Source of the DNA: Burkholderia cepacia ATCC 25416
GTDB lineage: Bacteria; Pseudomonadota; Gammaproteobacteria; Burkholderiales; Burkholderiaceae
DNA length: 64,000 bases
NCBI RefSeq assembly: GCF_001411495.1
Contig: NZ_CP012982.1
Coordinates: forward strand, 3,038,001-3,102,000
Reading direction: 5' to 3'
Below are positions 9,168-18,035 of this stretch, one piece after another (the stretch's first letter is position 1; every line of letters starts with the position of its first letter). Position numbers and translations under genes: made by a program. Below the pieces are notes generated by a model, which did not search any database, had not been told where the DNA came from, and was given only the letters and a program-made list of their open reading frames with translations.

Positions 9168-9879
9168 CGTAGCGGTGGCCGGCGCATTCCGCCGTGGCCG
9201 GCCGGAGTGCGGCAGCTTCTCCTGTTCAATGTAGCGGCGCCACGTCGACGCGAGTGTGCCGGGCCGTGGCTGCCTGAACCGTCGTGTTCCACCGGACGCG
9301 CGGCGTTCAAGGCGATTCGGCAACCTGAACGATTTCGCCGATGTAGCGCCTGAGGTCGCGCGCGTCGTCCTTCATGCGAATCGATCGGCAAAGGCGACAA
9401 CGGGAGCCGGCAGCAGGATGGCGAGCAGCGTGGTCACGGCCGATCTCCGGTTGCGTCGAATTCTTGCTCCGGGGCGGGGCGACGATACCTCCGTGACCCG
9501 GAGCGATACATTCCATTGAGTCTAGGCCGCTTTCCGGGAACGGCAAGCGCCGGGCGGATATCGGCGACAAGGCGGCATTCGACCCGTCCAGGGTTTCGGC
9601 CGACGCACCATCCGGCCGGGCCCATGCCGGTCAGGCGGGCGAAAGCCTGTCGGCCGAATGTCGAAGCGTGCCCGTCCCTCGGCGGGGCACGGGGCGGCGT
9701 TGCGGCGGCTGAGCGATCCGTCGATGCGCGGCCACCGCCGGTCGAATCCGCGCTGGAAACCCGAACGGCGACACACACGTTTTCAAGTCCGCGCGACAAA
9801 CCCGAAATATTCGTCTTCCCGGCGACGGATTTCCCGCCGGCCGACGTTTAACACGGGTACGCATCGCAAGAGCCCCGCC
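9168..9879. other. Divergent intergenic region with two tiny overlapping frames
   Basis: About 700 bases without a convincing standard gene. On the minus strand a 21-residue hydrophobic frame starts with GTG at 9437 (GGAG seven bases before; VTTLLAILLPAPVVAFADRF), and its TGA overlaps an ATG at 9375 that starts a 22-residue charged frame (MKDDARDLRRYIGEIVQ) ending at 9307. They may be a small-peptide pair or a gene remnant. Nothing else was recognised. Confidence 0.3.
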
Positions 9880-11274
9880 ATGGACCACCCGAACGACATC
9901 ACCCCGGCCGCCATCGCGCTGAACCGCTTCGGTCTCGGCGCGCGGGCCGACGAAGCGCCGCCTGCCGACCCGAAGGCGGCGCTCGTCGCGCAATTCGACC
10001 GTTACGAAGCGCGGCCGGCCGCGTGGGCCGGCGAGCCCGACGCGGTGGCGCTCGCCACGCGCTTCGCGAACGCGCGCAATGCGATGACCGGCGACGATCC
10101 CGCAACGAAGCGCGCGACCGAGCAGTCGATCCGGCGCGACGGCAACGACACGTATCGCAGCGCCGTCGTCGCGCGGGTCAACAGCGCGTTGAACACGCCC
10201 GCGCCGTTCGTCGAGCGTCTCGTGCATTTCTGGGCGAACCATTTCGCGGTATCGGTCGACAAGGGGCCGGTGGCGGCCTACGCGGGCGCGTTCGAACGCG
10301 ACGCGATCCGCCCGCACGTGCTCGGCCGTTTCGAGGACATGCTGGTTGCCGTCGAGCAGCATCCCGCGATGCAGCTGTTCCTCGACCAGGCGCGCTCGGT
10401 CGGCCCCGACAGCCCGGCCGCGCTGCGTGCCGAAGCGCGCAATCCGTCGGGCAGGCGCGGGCTCAACGAGAATCTCGCGCGCGAAATCATGGAACTGCAT
10501 ACGCTTGGCGTACGCACGGGTTATACGCAAGCCGACGTGACGGAATTCGCGCGCGCGCTGACCGGCTGGAGCATCGCCGGCGGGCGCGGCCCGCAGCCCG
10601 GCGATGCGGCGCCCGGCGCGTTCGTGTTTCGCCCGAAACTGCACGAGCCCGGCGTGCGGACCGTGATGGGGCGCAGCTACGACCAGCCCGGCGAATCGCA
10701 GGCCCGCGCGATCCTGCACGACCTCGCGCATTCGGAGGCGACCGGTCGGCATATCGCGTTCCAGCTCGCCCGTCATTTCGTCGCCGACAATCCGCCGCCC
10801 GCGCTGACCGACCGGCTGGCCCGCGCATTCGACGCGAGCGGCGGCGATTTGCCGACCGTCTATCGCGCGCTCGTCGACGCGCCCGATGCGTGGTCGCCGG
10901 TCAACCGCAAGTTCAAGACGCCGTGGGAGTGGGCCGTTTCTTCGCTGCGCGGGCTCGGCTGGCACGACACGGGCGACCTGAAGGCCGCGCCGCTGCTCGC
11001 GCAGCTCGGCCAGCCGGTGTGGCGGCCGGGCTCGCCGGCCGGCTACGACGACGTGGCCGCGAGCTGGGCCGCGCCCGATGCGCTCGTGCGCCGCGTCGAG
11101 CTGGCGCAGCGGCTGGCCGCGCGCACGGGCGACCGGCTCGATCCGCGCACGCTCGGCAATACGCTGCTCGCGGGTTCGTTGAGCGCACCGACGGCGACCG
11201 CGTTGTCGCGTGCCGAAAGCGCGACCACGTCGCTCGCCTTGCTGCTCGTATCGCCCGATTTCCAACGGAGATGA
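9880..11274 (+). CDS. DUF1800 domain protein
   Basis: A 464-residue DUF1800-family protein. The family signatures are visible, such as AIALNRFGLGAR near the N-terminus, FWANHFAVS (about 115), GRRGLNENLAREIMELHTLG (about 195) and FARALTGW. DUF1800 genes are almost always found beside a DUF1501 gene, as here, where the next gene begins two bases after this stop. The biochemical role is unknown. No signal peptide is obvious. The start at 9880 matches the family N-terminus (MDHPNDITPAAIALNRFG); the frame is open upstream to 9658 but without homology. Confidence 0.85.
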   Translation: MDHPNDITPAAIALNRFGLGARADEAPPADPKAALVAQFDRYEARPAAWAGEPDAVALATRFANARNAMTGDDPATKRATEQSIRRDGNDTYRSAVVARVNSALNTPAPFVERLVHFWANHFAVSVDKGPVAAYAGAFERDAIRPHVLGRFEDMLVAVEQHPAMQLFLDQARSVGPDSPAALRAEARNPSGRRGLNENLAREIMELHTLGVRTGYTQADVTEFARALTGWSIAGGRGPQPGDAAPGAFVFRPKLHEPGVRTVMGRSYDQPGESQARAILHDLAHSEATGRHIAFQLARHFVADNPPPALTDRLARAFDASGGDLPTVYRALVDAPDAWSPVNRKFKTPWEWAVSSLRGLGWHDTGDLKAAPLLAQLGQPVWRPGSPAGYDDVAASWAAPDALVRRVELAQRLAARTGDRLDPRTLGNTLLAGSLSAPTATALSRAESATTSLALLLVSPDFQRR

Positions 11275-11276
11275 CC

Positions 11277-12434
11277 ATGGCACTGTCCCGCCGACAATTC
11301 CTGCGCGTGGCGGCCGCCGGCGCCGGCGCGATGCTCGTCGCGCCGCGGATCGTATTCGCGAACGTCGAGACCGACCGGCGCTTCGTGTTCGTGATCCAGC
11401 GCGGCGCCGCCGACGGCCTGAACACCCTGGTGCCGTATGCCGAACCCGCGTATGCGTCGCTGCGCGGCCCGCTGGCGATCGACACGGCGGCCGCGACGCG
11501 GCTCGACGGCACGTTCGCGTTGCATCCGTCGCTCGTGCAGACCGCGCAGTTGTACCGCGACGGGCAGGCGCTGTTCGTTCATGCGATCGCGTCGCCGTAT
11601 CGCGACCGCTCGCATTTCGACGGCCAGAACGTGCTCGAGACGGGCGGCCGTGCGCCGTACCAGGTGAAGGACGGGTGGCTGAACCGGCTCGCCGCGCTGC
11701 TGCCGGCGACGCGCGAAAGCGCGATCGCGTTCGCACCGACCGTGCCGCTCGCGCTGCGCGGCACCGTGCAGGCGGCGTCGTACGCGCCGTCCGGTTTGCC
11801 GGCCGCGCCGGACGACCTGCTCGCGCGCGTGTCGGCGCTCTACGAGGCCGACGCGCAGCTCGGCCCGTTGTGGCAATCGGCGATGGATGCACGCGGCCTC
11901 GCCGGCGATGCGCATGCGCGGCAGGATCCGGCGGGTGTCGGCAAGCTCGCCGCGACGTTTCTCGCGCGCGACGACGGCCCGCGCATCGCGATGATCGAAA
12001 CGGGCGGCTGGGACACGCACAGTGCGCAGAACGCGCGGCTCGCGAATCAGCTGAAAGCGCTCGATACGCTGCTCGCCGCGCTGCGCGACGGCCTCGGGCC
12101 CGCATGGCAGCAGACCACGGTGCTGGTGGCGACCGAGTTCGGCCGCACGGCCGCCGCGAACGGCACGGGCGGCACCGATCACGGGCAGGCGTCGGTCGCG
12201 ATGCTCGCGGGCGGCGCGGTCGCGGGCGGCCGCGTGATCGCCGACTGGCCGGGGTTGCGGCCGGGCGACCTGTACGAAGGGCGCGACCTGAAGCCGACCG
12301 CGTCGCTCGACGCGCTGATCTCGGGCGCCGCCGCCGAAAGCCTGCGGCTCGATCCGCACCGCACCGAGTCCGCGCTGTTCGCCGAAAGCGGCGCGATGCG
12401 GCCGATGAGCGGGCTGATTCGCGGCACGGCGTGA
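11277..12434 (+). CDS. DUF1501 domain protein with Tat signal
   Basis: A 385-residue DUF1501-family protein, related to the sulfatase/alkaline-phosphatase superfamily. A twin-arginine signal (SRRQFLRVAAAGAGAMLVAP, residues 4-23) predicts periplasmic export. Conserved pieces include VIQRGAADGLNTLVP, GGWDTHSAQN, TEFGRTAAANGTGGTDHG and ISG near the C-terminus. The start at 11277 has ACGGAG six bases upstream; another ATG lies two codons earlier. It forms a two-gene operon with the DUF1800 gene, and the pair probably acts together in the periplasm, although the reaction is unknown. Confidence 0.87.
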   Translation: MALSRRQFLRVAAAGAGAMLVAPRIVFANVETDRRFVFVIQRGAADGLNTLVPYAEPAYASLRGPLAIDTAAATRLDGTFALHPSLVQTAQLYRDGQALFVHAIASPYRDRSHFDGQNVLETGGRAPYQVKDGWLNRLAALLPATRESAIAFAPTVPLALRGTVQAASYAPSGLPAAPDDLLARVSALYEADAQLGPLWQSAMDARGLAGDAHARQDPAGVGKLAATFLARDDGPRIAMIETGGWDTHSAQNARLANQLKALDTLLAALRDGLGPAWQQTTVLVATEFGRTAAANGTGGTDHGQASVAMLAGGAVAGGRVIADWPGLRPGDLYEGRDLKPTASLDALISGAAAESLRLDPHRTESALFAESGAMRPMSGLIRGTA

Positions 12435-12475
12435 TGCGCGCCGATTCATTCACGACACAAAAGGGAGAATGCAAG

Positions 12476-12697
12476 ATGATGAAGATCAGGTCCGTTTCGC
12501 TCACCGTGCTGGTAGCGGCCAGTGCGACGCTGATGTCCGCCTGCGTGGTCGAGCCCGTGCGGCCGCCGCAGCCGGCACCGGTCGTCGAGGTGCCGCCGCC
12601 GATGCCCGCGCCGGGCTATCGCTGGGCGAAGGGGCATTACCGGTGGGCCGGCAATCACTGGGCGTGGGTGCCCGGGCACTGGGTGGGCGTGTACTGA
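12476..12697 (+). CDS. YXWQ-repeat lipoprotein
   Basis: A 73-residue lipoprotein. The signal ends at lipobox LMSAC (Cys23), followed by a proline-rich linker and repeats of the YRWxxGHY/HWxWVPGHW type, so it belongs to the same family as the protein at 5938. AAGGGAGAATGCAAG precedes the ATG at 12476, giving a good ribosome-binding site. It lies 41 bases after the DUF1501 gene and may share its transcript. The function is unknown. Confidence 0.75.
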   Translation: MMKIRSVSLTVLVAASATLMSACVVEPVRPPQPAPVVEVPPPMPAPGYRWAKGHYRWAGNHWAWVPGHWVGVY

Positions 12698-12791
12698 TCG
12701 GGCGTGACGTGCCGCGCGGCGTGCGGCGAGGGTGTGGGGAAGCGGCATCGTGTATTGAACTGCGATGCACGTTGCCCTAAGCTGCCGGATC

Positions 12792-12833
12792 CCGGCGACG
12801 GGCTTCCGGCGACGGGCATCCGGCGACGGGCAT
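12792..12833 (+). repeat. Three tandem 14-bp repeats
   Basis: The unit CCGGCGACGGGC plus two bases (TT, AT, AT) occurs at 12792, 12806 and 12820, in the leader just upstream of the LprI-like gene. It is a short local repeat with no recognised function. Confidence 0.8.
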
Positions 12834-12895
12834 TCCCGTTCGTCCGCCACGGCGAGCCGATCCGCGGCCGCCGATTTCTTCGTTACGGCACCCAC

Positions 12896-13294
12896 ATGAA
12901 AGCATGGCTCGTTGCGCTGGCCGTCGTCGCCGGCATGACCGGCGCGCACGCCGCGTCGTTCAACTGCACGAAGGCGTCCACGTTCGTGGAGCGTGAAATC
13001 TGCGCCAATCCGACGTTGTCGCGTCTCGACGATGCGCTCAACGCTGATTTCCAGCACATGCTCGACGACTTCAGCAACTATCCGGTCGAGCATCCGCCCG
13101 AGCACGAGCAGCTCATGGCGACGCAGAGGGCGTGGCTGAAGACGCGTAACCGCTGCACGACGACGCAGTGCCTGATCGACAGCTACCGCAAGCGCATCGA
13201 CGTGCTGTGCGGCCAGATCGACGTGCCGGCGAAAAGCGACCGCGCGAAATGCCGCAGCAACGGCGGCCTGGGCGGGCTCGAACTCGATCACTGA
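12896..13294 (+). CDS. Exported LprI-like (DUF1311) lysozyme-inhibitor family protein
   Basis: A 132-residue exported protein. Residues 1-20 (MKAWLVALAVVAGMTGAHAA) are a signal peptide. The mature domain has the LprI/DUF1311 pattern: FNCTKASTFVEREICANPTL with paired cysteines, RLDDALNADF, QRAWLKTRNRC and a final C-rich part. Relatives inhibit lysozyme or bind other envelope partners. It is a single gene, with the start fixed by the signal peptide. The role as a lysozyme inhibitor is inferred from family membership. Confidence 0.75.
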   Translation: MKAWLVALAVVAGMTGAHAASFNCTKASTFVEREICANPTLSRLDDALNADFQHMLDDFSNYPVEHPPEHEQLMATQRAWLKTRNRCTTTQCLIDSYRKRIDVLCGQIDVPAKSDRAKCRSNGGLGGLELDH

Positions 13295-13340
13295 GCGCCG
13301 ACGCGGCGTGCGAGCCGGGAGCCGTCAGGCCGGTGCGCGC

Positions 13341-14534
13341 CTACCACCCGATCCGGTGCTTCTCCTCCGTCTCGCGATGCCGCCAGTCGTCGTCCGCATG
13401 CAGGTACTGGCTCGTCGTCGTGAGCGACACGTGGCCGAGGTTGTCGCGCACGAGCCGCAGGTCGACGCGGCCGTCGGCCATGTGCGAGCCCGCGCTGTGG
13501 CGCAGCCAGTGCGCGGATGCCTGTTCGAGCACGCGTGCCTGCTGCTCGCCGGCTTCGCCGTTCGCGCGCAGCCGGTCGGCCGCGTGCCGGAACACCTGCT
13601 TCACGATCCGGTGCAGCGCCGCGCGCGTGAGCGGCTTGCGCGCCTGGCCGACCGGCAGCACGAGCGGCGTGGACTCGCCGTCGGACGGCAACGCGGGCAG
13701 GCCGTGCGCGCGCCGGTAGCGCGACAGCTCGGCCATCATTTCGTCGGTGGCCGGCACGAGCCGCTGCCGGCCGCCTTTGCCCGTCACGTCGAGCCACCAG
13801 CGGTCGCGTCCGTCCGCGTCGCGCCGGCAGAAGAACTGGCCCATCGTCGTGTCGGCCGCTTCGGTGATGCGCAGCCCGCCGAGATACAGCAGCGTGAAGA
13901 GCCACCGCGCGCGGTCCGCATGGAAGCCCGCCCGCGCGTCGTCGCGCGGCATCGCGGCGATCGCCTCCTTGACCGACTGCCACAGCGGTTGCCCGAGATG
14001 GCGCGTGACGCGCGGTGCGGGCCGGCGCTGCCGCTGGCGCGACAACGCGAGCGGATTGCCGGCCAGGTAACCGGCCTGCACGAGCCACGAGAACATCACG
14101 TTCAGGATCACCAGCGCCTGCCGCTGGCTGGCCGCCGACAGCGGCCCGTAGAACGGCCGCCAGCGCGGATCGTCGCGCGGATGCTTGCGTCCGCCGTTCG
14201 CGCACCACAGCTCGGCCGGCGCGGGCGCGAGCAGGAACTGCCGGTAGACGATCAGATCTTCGTGCGTAAGCGACGACAGCGGCTTGCCGCACGCGATCAC
14301 GGCCCACAGCAGCAGGCGCTCGGCTTCCTTGCGGTAATTCTGGAACGTGGTCGGTGTGTCGACGAAGCGCGCGAGCCAGGCGCGCACCGCGTCGAGGTCG
14401 TTGGTCGCGGCAATCTGCGGATGCGTGCCGGTCGAGCGGTTGGTGCCCGTGCGTCCGTCGAGCGCGGCCGGCACGGTCAGCGCATCGATCGGCAGCGGGC
14501 GCAGCGCGGCGTCGGACGGAACGGGTGAGGTCAT
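13341..14534 (-). CDS. Tyrosine-family site-specific recombinase
   Basis: A 397-residue tyrosine recombinase. An N-terminal SAM-like core-binding domain (about residues 45-170) precedes the catalytic domain, where the active-site pieces LGGLRITEA (Arg), TGKGGRQR (Lys), HWLRHSAGSH (His-x-x-Arg) and LGHVSLTTTSQYLH (His, Tyr nucleophile) are all present. There is no adjacent tRNA, att-like repeat, excisionase or phage gene, so it looks like a resident chromosomal recombinase rather than the integrase of an element. It is unrelated in position to the prophage integrase at 29120. Confidence 0.85.
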   Translation of the reverse strand: MTSPVPSDAALRPLPIDALTVPAALDGRTGTNRSTGTHPQIAATNDLDAVRAWLARFVDTPTTFQNYRKEAERLLLWAVIACGKPLSSLTHEDLIVYRQFLLAPAPAELWCANGGRKHPRDDPRWRPFYGPLSAASQRQALVILNVMFSWLVQAGYLAGNPLALSRQRQRRPAPRVTRHLGQPLWQSVKEAIAAMPRDDARAGFHADRARWLFTLLYLGGLRITEAADTTMGQFFCRRDADGRDRWWLDVTGKGGRQRLVPATDEMMAELSRYRRAHGLPALPSDGESTPLVLPVGQARKPLTRAALHRIVKQVFRHAADRLRANGEAGEQQARVLEQASAHWLRHSAGSHMADGRVDLRLVRDNLGHVSLTTTSQYLHADDDWRHRETEEKHRIGW

Positions 14535-14631
14535 GCGAAGCGGGGTGTGCTGAGCGGATCGTACGCGTGGAGGCGGGCGGACGAATGCAGCGCGATCAGG
14601 CCAGTCGGGAAGCGTCGATGGTACACGATCA

Positions 14632-14890
14632 TCACACGGTGAACCCGCCGTCGACGGCGATCGCCTGACCGGTAATGAAGCGCGCGGCGGGCGCGCACAG
14701 CCGCGTCATCGTTTTCGCGATGTGGCGGTGACTTGCCGAGCCGCGCCATCCGCGTGGCCGGTATGCGTTGCGCCTTGTCGTCGCGGTTTTCCGGGCGGCC
14801 GGTGCTCGTCGATCCGGCGCTGCCGCCGGGGAACACGCGGAAACCGCACTCGATTCCGTCGGGCGTGCGCAGGCCCGCGCTGGGCGAGAT
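14632..14890 (-). pseudogene. Frameshifted remnant of a short-chain dehydrogenase (SDR)
   Basis: Read leftward, the last 32 codons give the classical SDR C-terminus (HIAKTMTRLCAPAARFITGQ then AIAVDGGFTV and stop). The expected upstream part (PATRMARLGK) lies in a different frame, so about one base has been lost or gained near 14725-14735. No Rossmann GxxxGxG, Asn-Ser-Tyr-Lys core or start is found upstream, so most of the gene is missing. This is a dead gene fragment left of the DUF4377 lipoprotein. The left limit of the decay is approximate. Confidence 0.7.
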
Positions 14891-15160
14891 ACGGCGGCAG
14901 GGCCGCGGGCGCCGTGGTCATTCGGGTTGTCTCCTGTTGCGGGCACCGGGTCGGCAGGGCTGAACAGGCCCCGCCGTCCGGCGTGCACGTGAGAGCCGCC
15001 GGCGGCGATGCGTGCGGCTGAACCGGATCACGGTAACGGACCGGCGCGCGCGCGACATCCCACGAATGAAGGTGGCGGCCCCGTTTCTGTAAGGTGTTTG
15101 TGAACTTTCCCGCGGCGACGATTTCTAATCGGCCCTCCAACGCTTCCTGAGGAACATCAG

Positions 15161-15541
15161 ATGATTCGCCAATCCAGAACGCTGCTCGGCGCGGCCGTCA
15201 TTGCCGGCAGCACGCTCCTCGCCGGATGCCAGACCGACGCGGTCACCACGGCGCCGAACGCGGCGCGCCCGGCCGACGGCAAGCCGGTGACCAGGACCGT
15301 CCAGGTCGCGCCGCAATCCGCGCGATGCACGGGCGTCGCGCCGATGGAGTGCCTGCAGGTGCGAAACGGCCCGAACGAGCCGTGGAGCCTGTGGTACGCG
15401 GGCATCGAAGGCTTCGCTTACCAGCCCGGATACCAGTACACGCGTGAAATCGACGAATACCGCGTGGCTCGGCCGCCGGCCGACGGCTCGTCGATTCGCT
15501 GGGTGCTCAAGCGCGTCGTCGAGCGCCGTCAGGTGAACTGA
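15161..15541 (+). CDS. DUF4377-type lipoprotein
   Basis: A 126-residue lipoprotein. The signal MIRQSRTLLGAAVIAGSTLL ends at lipobox LAGC (Cys23). The mature part has paired cysteines (SARCTGVAPMECLQVR) and the pattern PWSLWYAGIEGFAYQPGYQY typical of DUF4377 domains, which resemble the N-terminus of HslJ/META proteins. AGGAA lies upstream of the ATG. It converges with the MFS gene only nine bases away. The function is unknown. Confidence 0.75.
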   Translation: MIRQSRTLLGAAVIAGSTLLAGCQTDAVTTAPNAARPADGKPVTRTVQVAPQSARCTGVAPMECLQVRNGPNEPWSLWYAGIEGFAYQPGYQYTREIDEYRVARPPADGSSIRWVLKRVVERRQVN

Positions 15542-15550
15542 CGGCCGCGC

Positions 15551-16939
15551 TCACGCGGACGGGCGCGCTGCGGCACCGGCCGGCGGCGCGGCCGTATCGA
15601 TTCGCCGGAACACGACGGACGACAGCAGCGTCACCCCACCCATGCACGCGAACGACAGCATGAATCCGTGCGCCATCGAGCCCCGATAGGCGGCAAACAG
15701 GTTGACGAGGCCGCCGCCGATCGACACGCCGAGCCCCATCGCCAGCATCTGCATCATCGTGAACAGGCTGTTGCCGCTGCCGGCATCGGCATGCGACAGC
15801 CCCTTGAGCGTCACGCCGTTCATCGCCGCGAACTGCATCGAGTTCGCGGTGCCGAACACGATCAGCAGCACGCTTTCCAGTAGCGGCGCGGGCCGCACCG
15901 ACACCAGCGCGAACCCCGCGATCGCGCACCCGACGATCCCCGTATTCACGACCAGGAACGCCGCATAGCCGAAGCGCTTCACGAGCGGCGCGATCCAGCG
16001 TTTCGCGATGACCCCCGCGATCGCGGCCGGCAGCATCATCAGCCCCGATTGCAGCGGCGTATAGCCGAGCTGCACCTGCATCAGCAGCGGCAGCATGAAC
16101 GGCACCGAGCTCGTGCCGATCCGGCACAGCAGGTTGCCGAGCAGCCCCGAACCGAAATTCGGCTCGCGGAACAGCCCGAGCCGAAACAGCGGCTGCGCGC
16201 GGCGCCGCGCGTACGGCAGGTACGCGAGCGCGCTCGCCAGCCCGAGCGCCGCGAGCCCGGCCGCCCATGCGGCGCGATGCGCGGGCATCGGCGGGTCGAT
16301 CGCGAGCGACAGCGCGATCATCGCGACCGACAGCAGCGCACAGCCGACGAAATCGAAGGGCGGCGGTTGTGTCGCCTGGTCGTGCGGCAGGTAGCGCTGC
16401 ACGGCGAGGAAGCCGACCACGCCGACCGGCACGTTGACGATGAACACCCAGTGCCACGAAATCGCCTGCGTGAGCCAGCCGCCGAGCGTCGGCCCGACGA
16501 TCGGGCCGAGCTGGCCGGCGGTCGACACGAACGCGATCGCCGCGACGTACTGTTCGCCCGGCACGCGGCGCAGCACGGCGAGCCGCCCGATCGGCAGCAG
16601 CATCGAGCCGCCGATGCCCTGCAGCGCGCGCGCGGCGACGAGCTGGCCGAGCGTATGCGACGCCGCGCAGCCGATCGATGCGAGCACGAACACGAGAATC
16701 GCAATCGAGAACACGCGGCGCGTGCCGAACCGGTCGGCCAGCCAGCCGGACGCCGGCGTGAGCATCGCCATCGTCAGCGTATAGACGACCACGACGGGCT
16801 GCATCGCGAGCGGCGACGCGTGCAGGCTTTGCGCGATCGAAGGCAGGGCGGTGTTGACGATCGTCGTGTCGAGCGACTGCATGAAGAACGCAGCGGCGAC
16901 GATCCAGAGCAGCGCGGAGTGTGTGGGTTCCCGGGACAT
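15551..16939 (-). CDS. MFS multidrug efflux transporter, DHA2 (14-TMS) family
   Basis: A 462-residue major facilitator transporter of the EmrB/QacA-like DHA2 group. Motifs are FFMQSLDTTIVNTALPSIAQ (motif D1 in helix 1), GWLADRFGTRRVF (motif A) and GPTLGGWLT (motif C of antiporters). It would export drugs or metabolites by proton antiport. The start MSREPTHSALLW is just before helix 1; the frame is open much further upstream as a shadow of the LysR gene. It diverges from the LysR gene at 17090 across a 150-base region with a palindromic operator, so that regulator probably controls it. Confidence 0.9.
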   Translation of the reverse strand: MSREPTHSALLWIVAAAFFMQSLDTTIVNTALPSIAQSLHASPLAMQPVVVVYTLTMAMLTPASGWLADRFGTRRVFSIAILVFVLASIGCAASHTLGQLVAARALQGIGGSMLLPIGRLAVLRRVPGEQYVAAIAFVSTAGQLGPIVGPTLGGWLTQAISWHWVFIVNVPVGVVGFLAVQRYLPHDQATQPPPFDFVGCALLSVAMIALSLAIDPPMPAHRAAWAAGLAALGLASALAYLPYARRRAQPLFRLGLFREPNFGSGLLGNLLCRIGTSSVPFMLPLLMQVQLGYTPLQSGLMMLPAAIAGVIAKRWIAPLVKRFGYAAFLVVNTGIVGCAIAGFALVSVRPAPLLESVLLIVFGTANSMQFAAMNGVTLKGLSHADAGSGNSLFTMMQMLAMGLGVSIGGGLVNLFAAYRGSMAHGFMLSFACMGGVTLLSSVVFRRIDTAAPPAGAAARPSA

Positions 16940-17059
16940 GGCGGATTCGATGGTGCGAAGGCCGGCGCGGGCGGCGCGTCGGCACGGCGCCAGCCGGTCT
17001 TCAAGCGCACGATGGTACCGATTCCGATGGTCATCGGGAAGCTGCCTGATGACGTTGAC

Positions 17060-17082
17060 TGTCATCGGAAACAACGATGACA
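17060..17082. promoter_or_regulatory. Palindromic operator between MFS and LysR genes
   Basis: A perfect inverted repeat, TGTCATCG (17060-17067) and CGATGACA (17075-17082) with a 7-base spacer (GAAACAA), lies 7 bases before the LysR start codon. Dyad symmetry around such a spacer, in a divergent LysR/target region, is the usual LysR-type binding site and would allow autoregulation plus control of the efflux gene. Confidence 0.7.
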
Positions 17083-17089
17083 ATGCGGG

Positions 17090-17950
17090 ATGCTCAATCC
17101 CGTCTGGCTCAAGACGTTCGCGACCGTCACGAACTGCCGCAGCTTCACCGAAGCGGGCCGGCAGCTCGGGCTCAACCAGTCGAGCGTCAGCGAACACATC
17201 CGTCGTCTCGAAGAAAGCGTCGGGCGGCGGCTGTTCGTGCGCGACACCCATTCGATCGCGATGACGGCCGACGGCGAGGCGCTGCTCGTGCATGCGAACG
17301 TGATCCTGCAGGCGCTGAACCGCGCGGAATCGCAATTCCGCAAGCCGAGGCTGCAGGGCCTGGTGCGGCTCGGCGCGCCGGACGATCTCGCGCTCGTCGC
17401 GTTGCCGGACGTGCTGGCCGGGTTTCGCGCCGCGCACCCGGACGTCGCGCTGGAGATCACCACCGGCATGACGAGCCGGCTCTACGAAGGGCTGGACGCG
17501 GGGGCGCTCGACCTGATGATCGGCAAGCGGCGGCTCGGCGAGCGGCGCGGCACGCCGCTCCTGCGCACGCGGCTCGAGTGGGTCGCGCGGCCCGGCACCG
17601 TCGTCGATCCGGAGCGGCCGCTGCCGCTTGTGCTGGTCGCCGAGCCGAGCGTGACGCGCGCGATCGTCCTGAACGCGCTCGCCGAGAAGGGCATCGGCTG
17701 GGAAGTCGTGTGCTCGAGCAGCAGCCAGCCGGGCTGCATCGCGGCCGCGCGCGCGGGGCTCGGCTTGACCGCGACGTCGCACTATTTGTCGACGGGCGGG
17801 CTGGCGCCGCTGGTCAACGGCGGCGCGCTGCCCGAGCTGCCCGACATCGAATTCATCGCGCTGGCCGCGAAGCGGCTCAGCCAGCCGGCGCGCACGCTGC
17901 TCGAATTGCTGGAAGCGAGCGACCTGAGCACACCGGGCGCGAACGCGTAA
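17090..17950 (+). CDS. LysR-family transcriptional regulator
   Basis: A 286-residue LysR-type regulator. The helix-turn-helix covers residues 5-62 (SFTEAGRQLGLNQSSVSEHI, RRLEESVGRRLFVR), followed by the effector domain. It is divergent from the DHA2 efflux gene, and a perfect 8-bp inverted repeat sits directly upstream of its start codon. The arrangement suggests autoregulation and control of the transporter. The ribosome-binding site is poor because the palindrome occupies the leader. The inducer is unknown. Confidence 0.88.
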   Translation: MLNPVWLKTFATVTNCRSFTEAGRQLGLNQSSVSEHIRRLEESVGRRLFVRDTHSIAMTADGEALLVHANVILQALNRAESQFRKPRLQGLVRLGAPDDLALVALPDVLAGFRAAHPDVALEITTGMTSRLYEGLDAGALDLMIGKRRLGERRGTPLLRTRLEWVARPGTVVDPERPLPLVLVAEPSVTRAIVLNALAEKGIGWEVVCSSSSQPGCIAAARAGLGLTATSHYLSTGGLAPLVNGGALPELPDIEFIALAAKRLSQPARTLLELLEASDLSTPGANA

Positions 17951-18035
17951 CGGGCTCGCCACATGCGACGCGCCCGGCTCCGGCGCCCGCGCAACGCGAT
18001 GTGACGCGCTCCATCATGCGACCGTCATGCGGCCG

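Noticed and set aside
9631..12504. A 957-codon open frame on the minus strand opposite the DUF1800/DUF1501 genes
   Set aside because: Arg-rich, low-complexity translation with no family similarity; it mirrors the codon bias of the real genes on the other strand.
13341..14534. The first tyrosine recombinase as the mark of a second integrated element
   Set aside because: No flanking direct repeats, tRNA, excisionase or phage genes were found around it.
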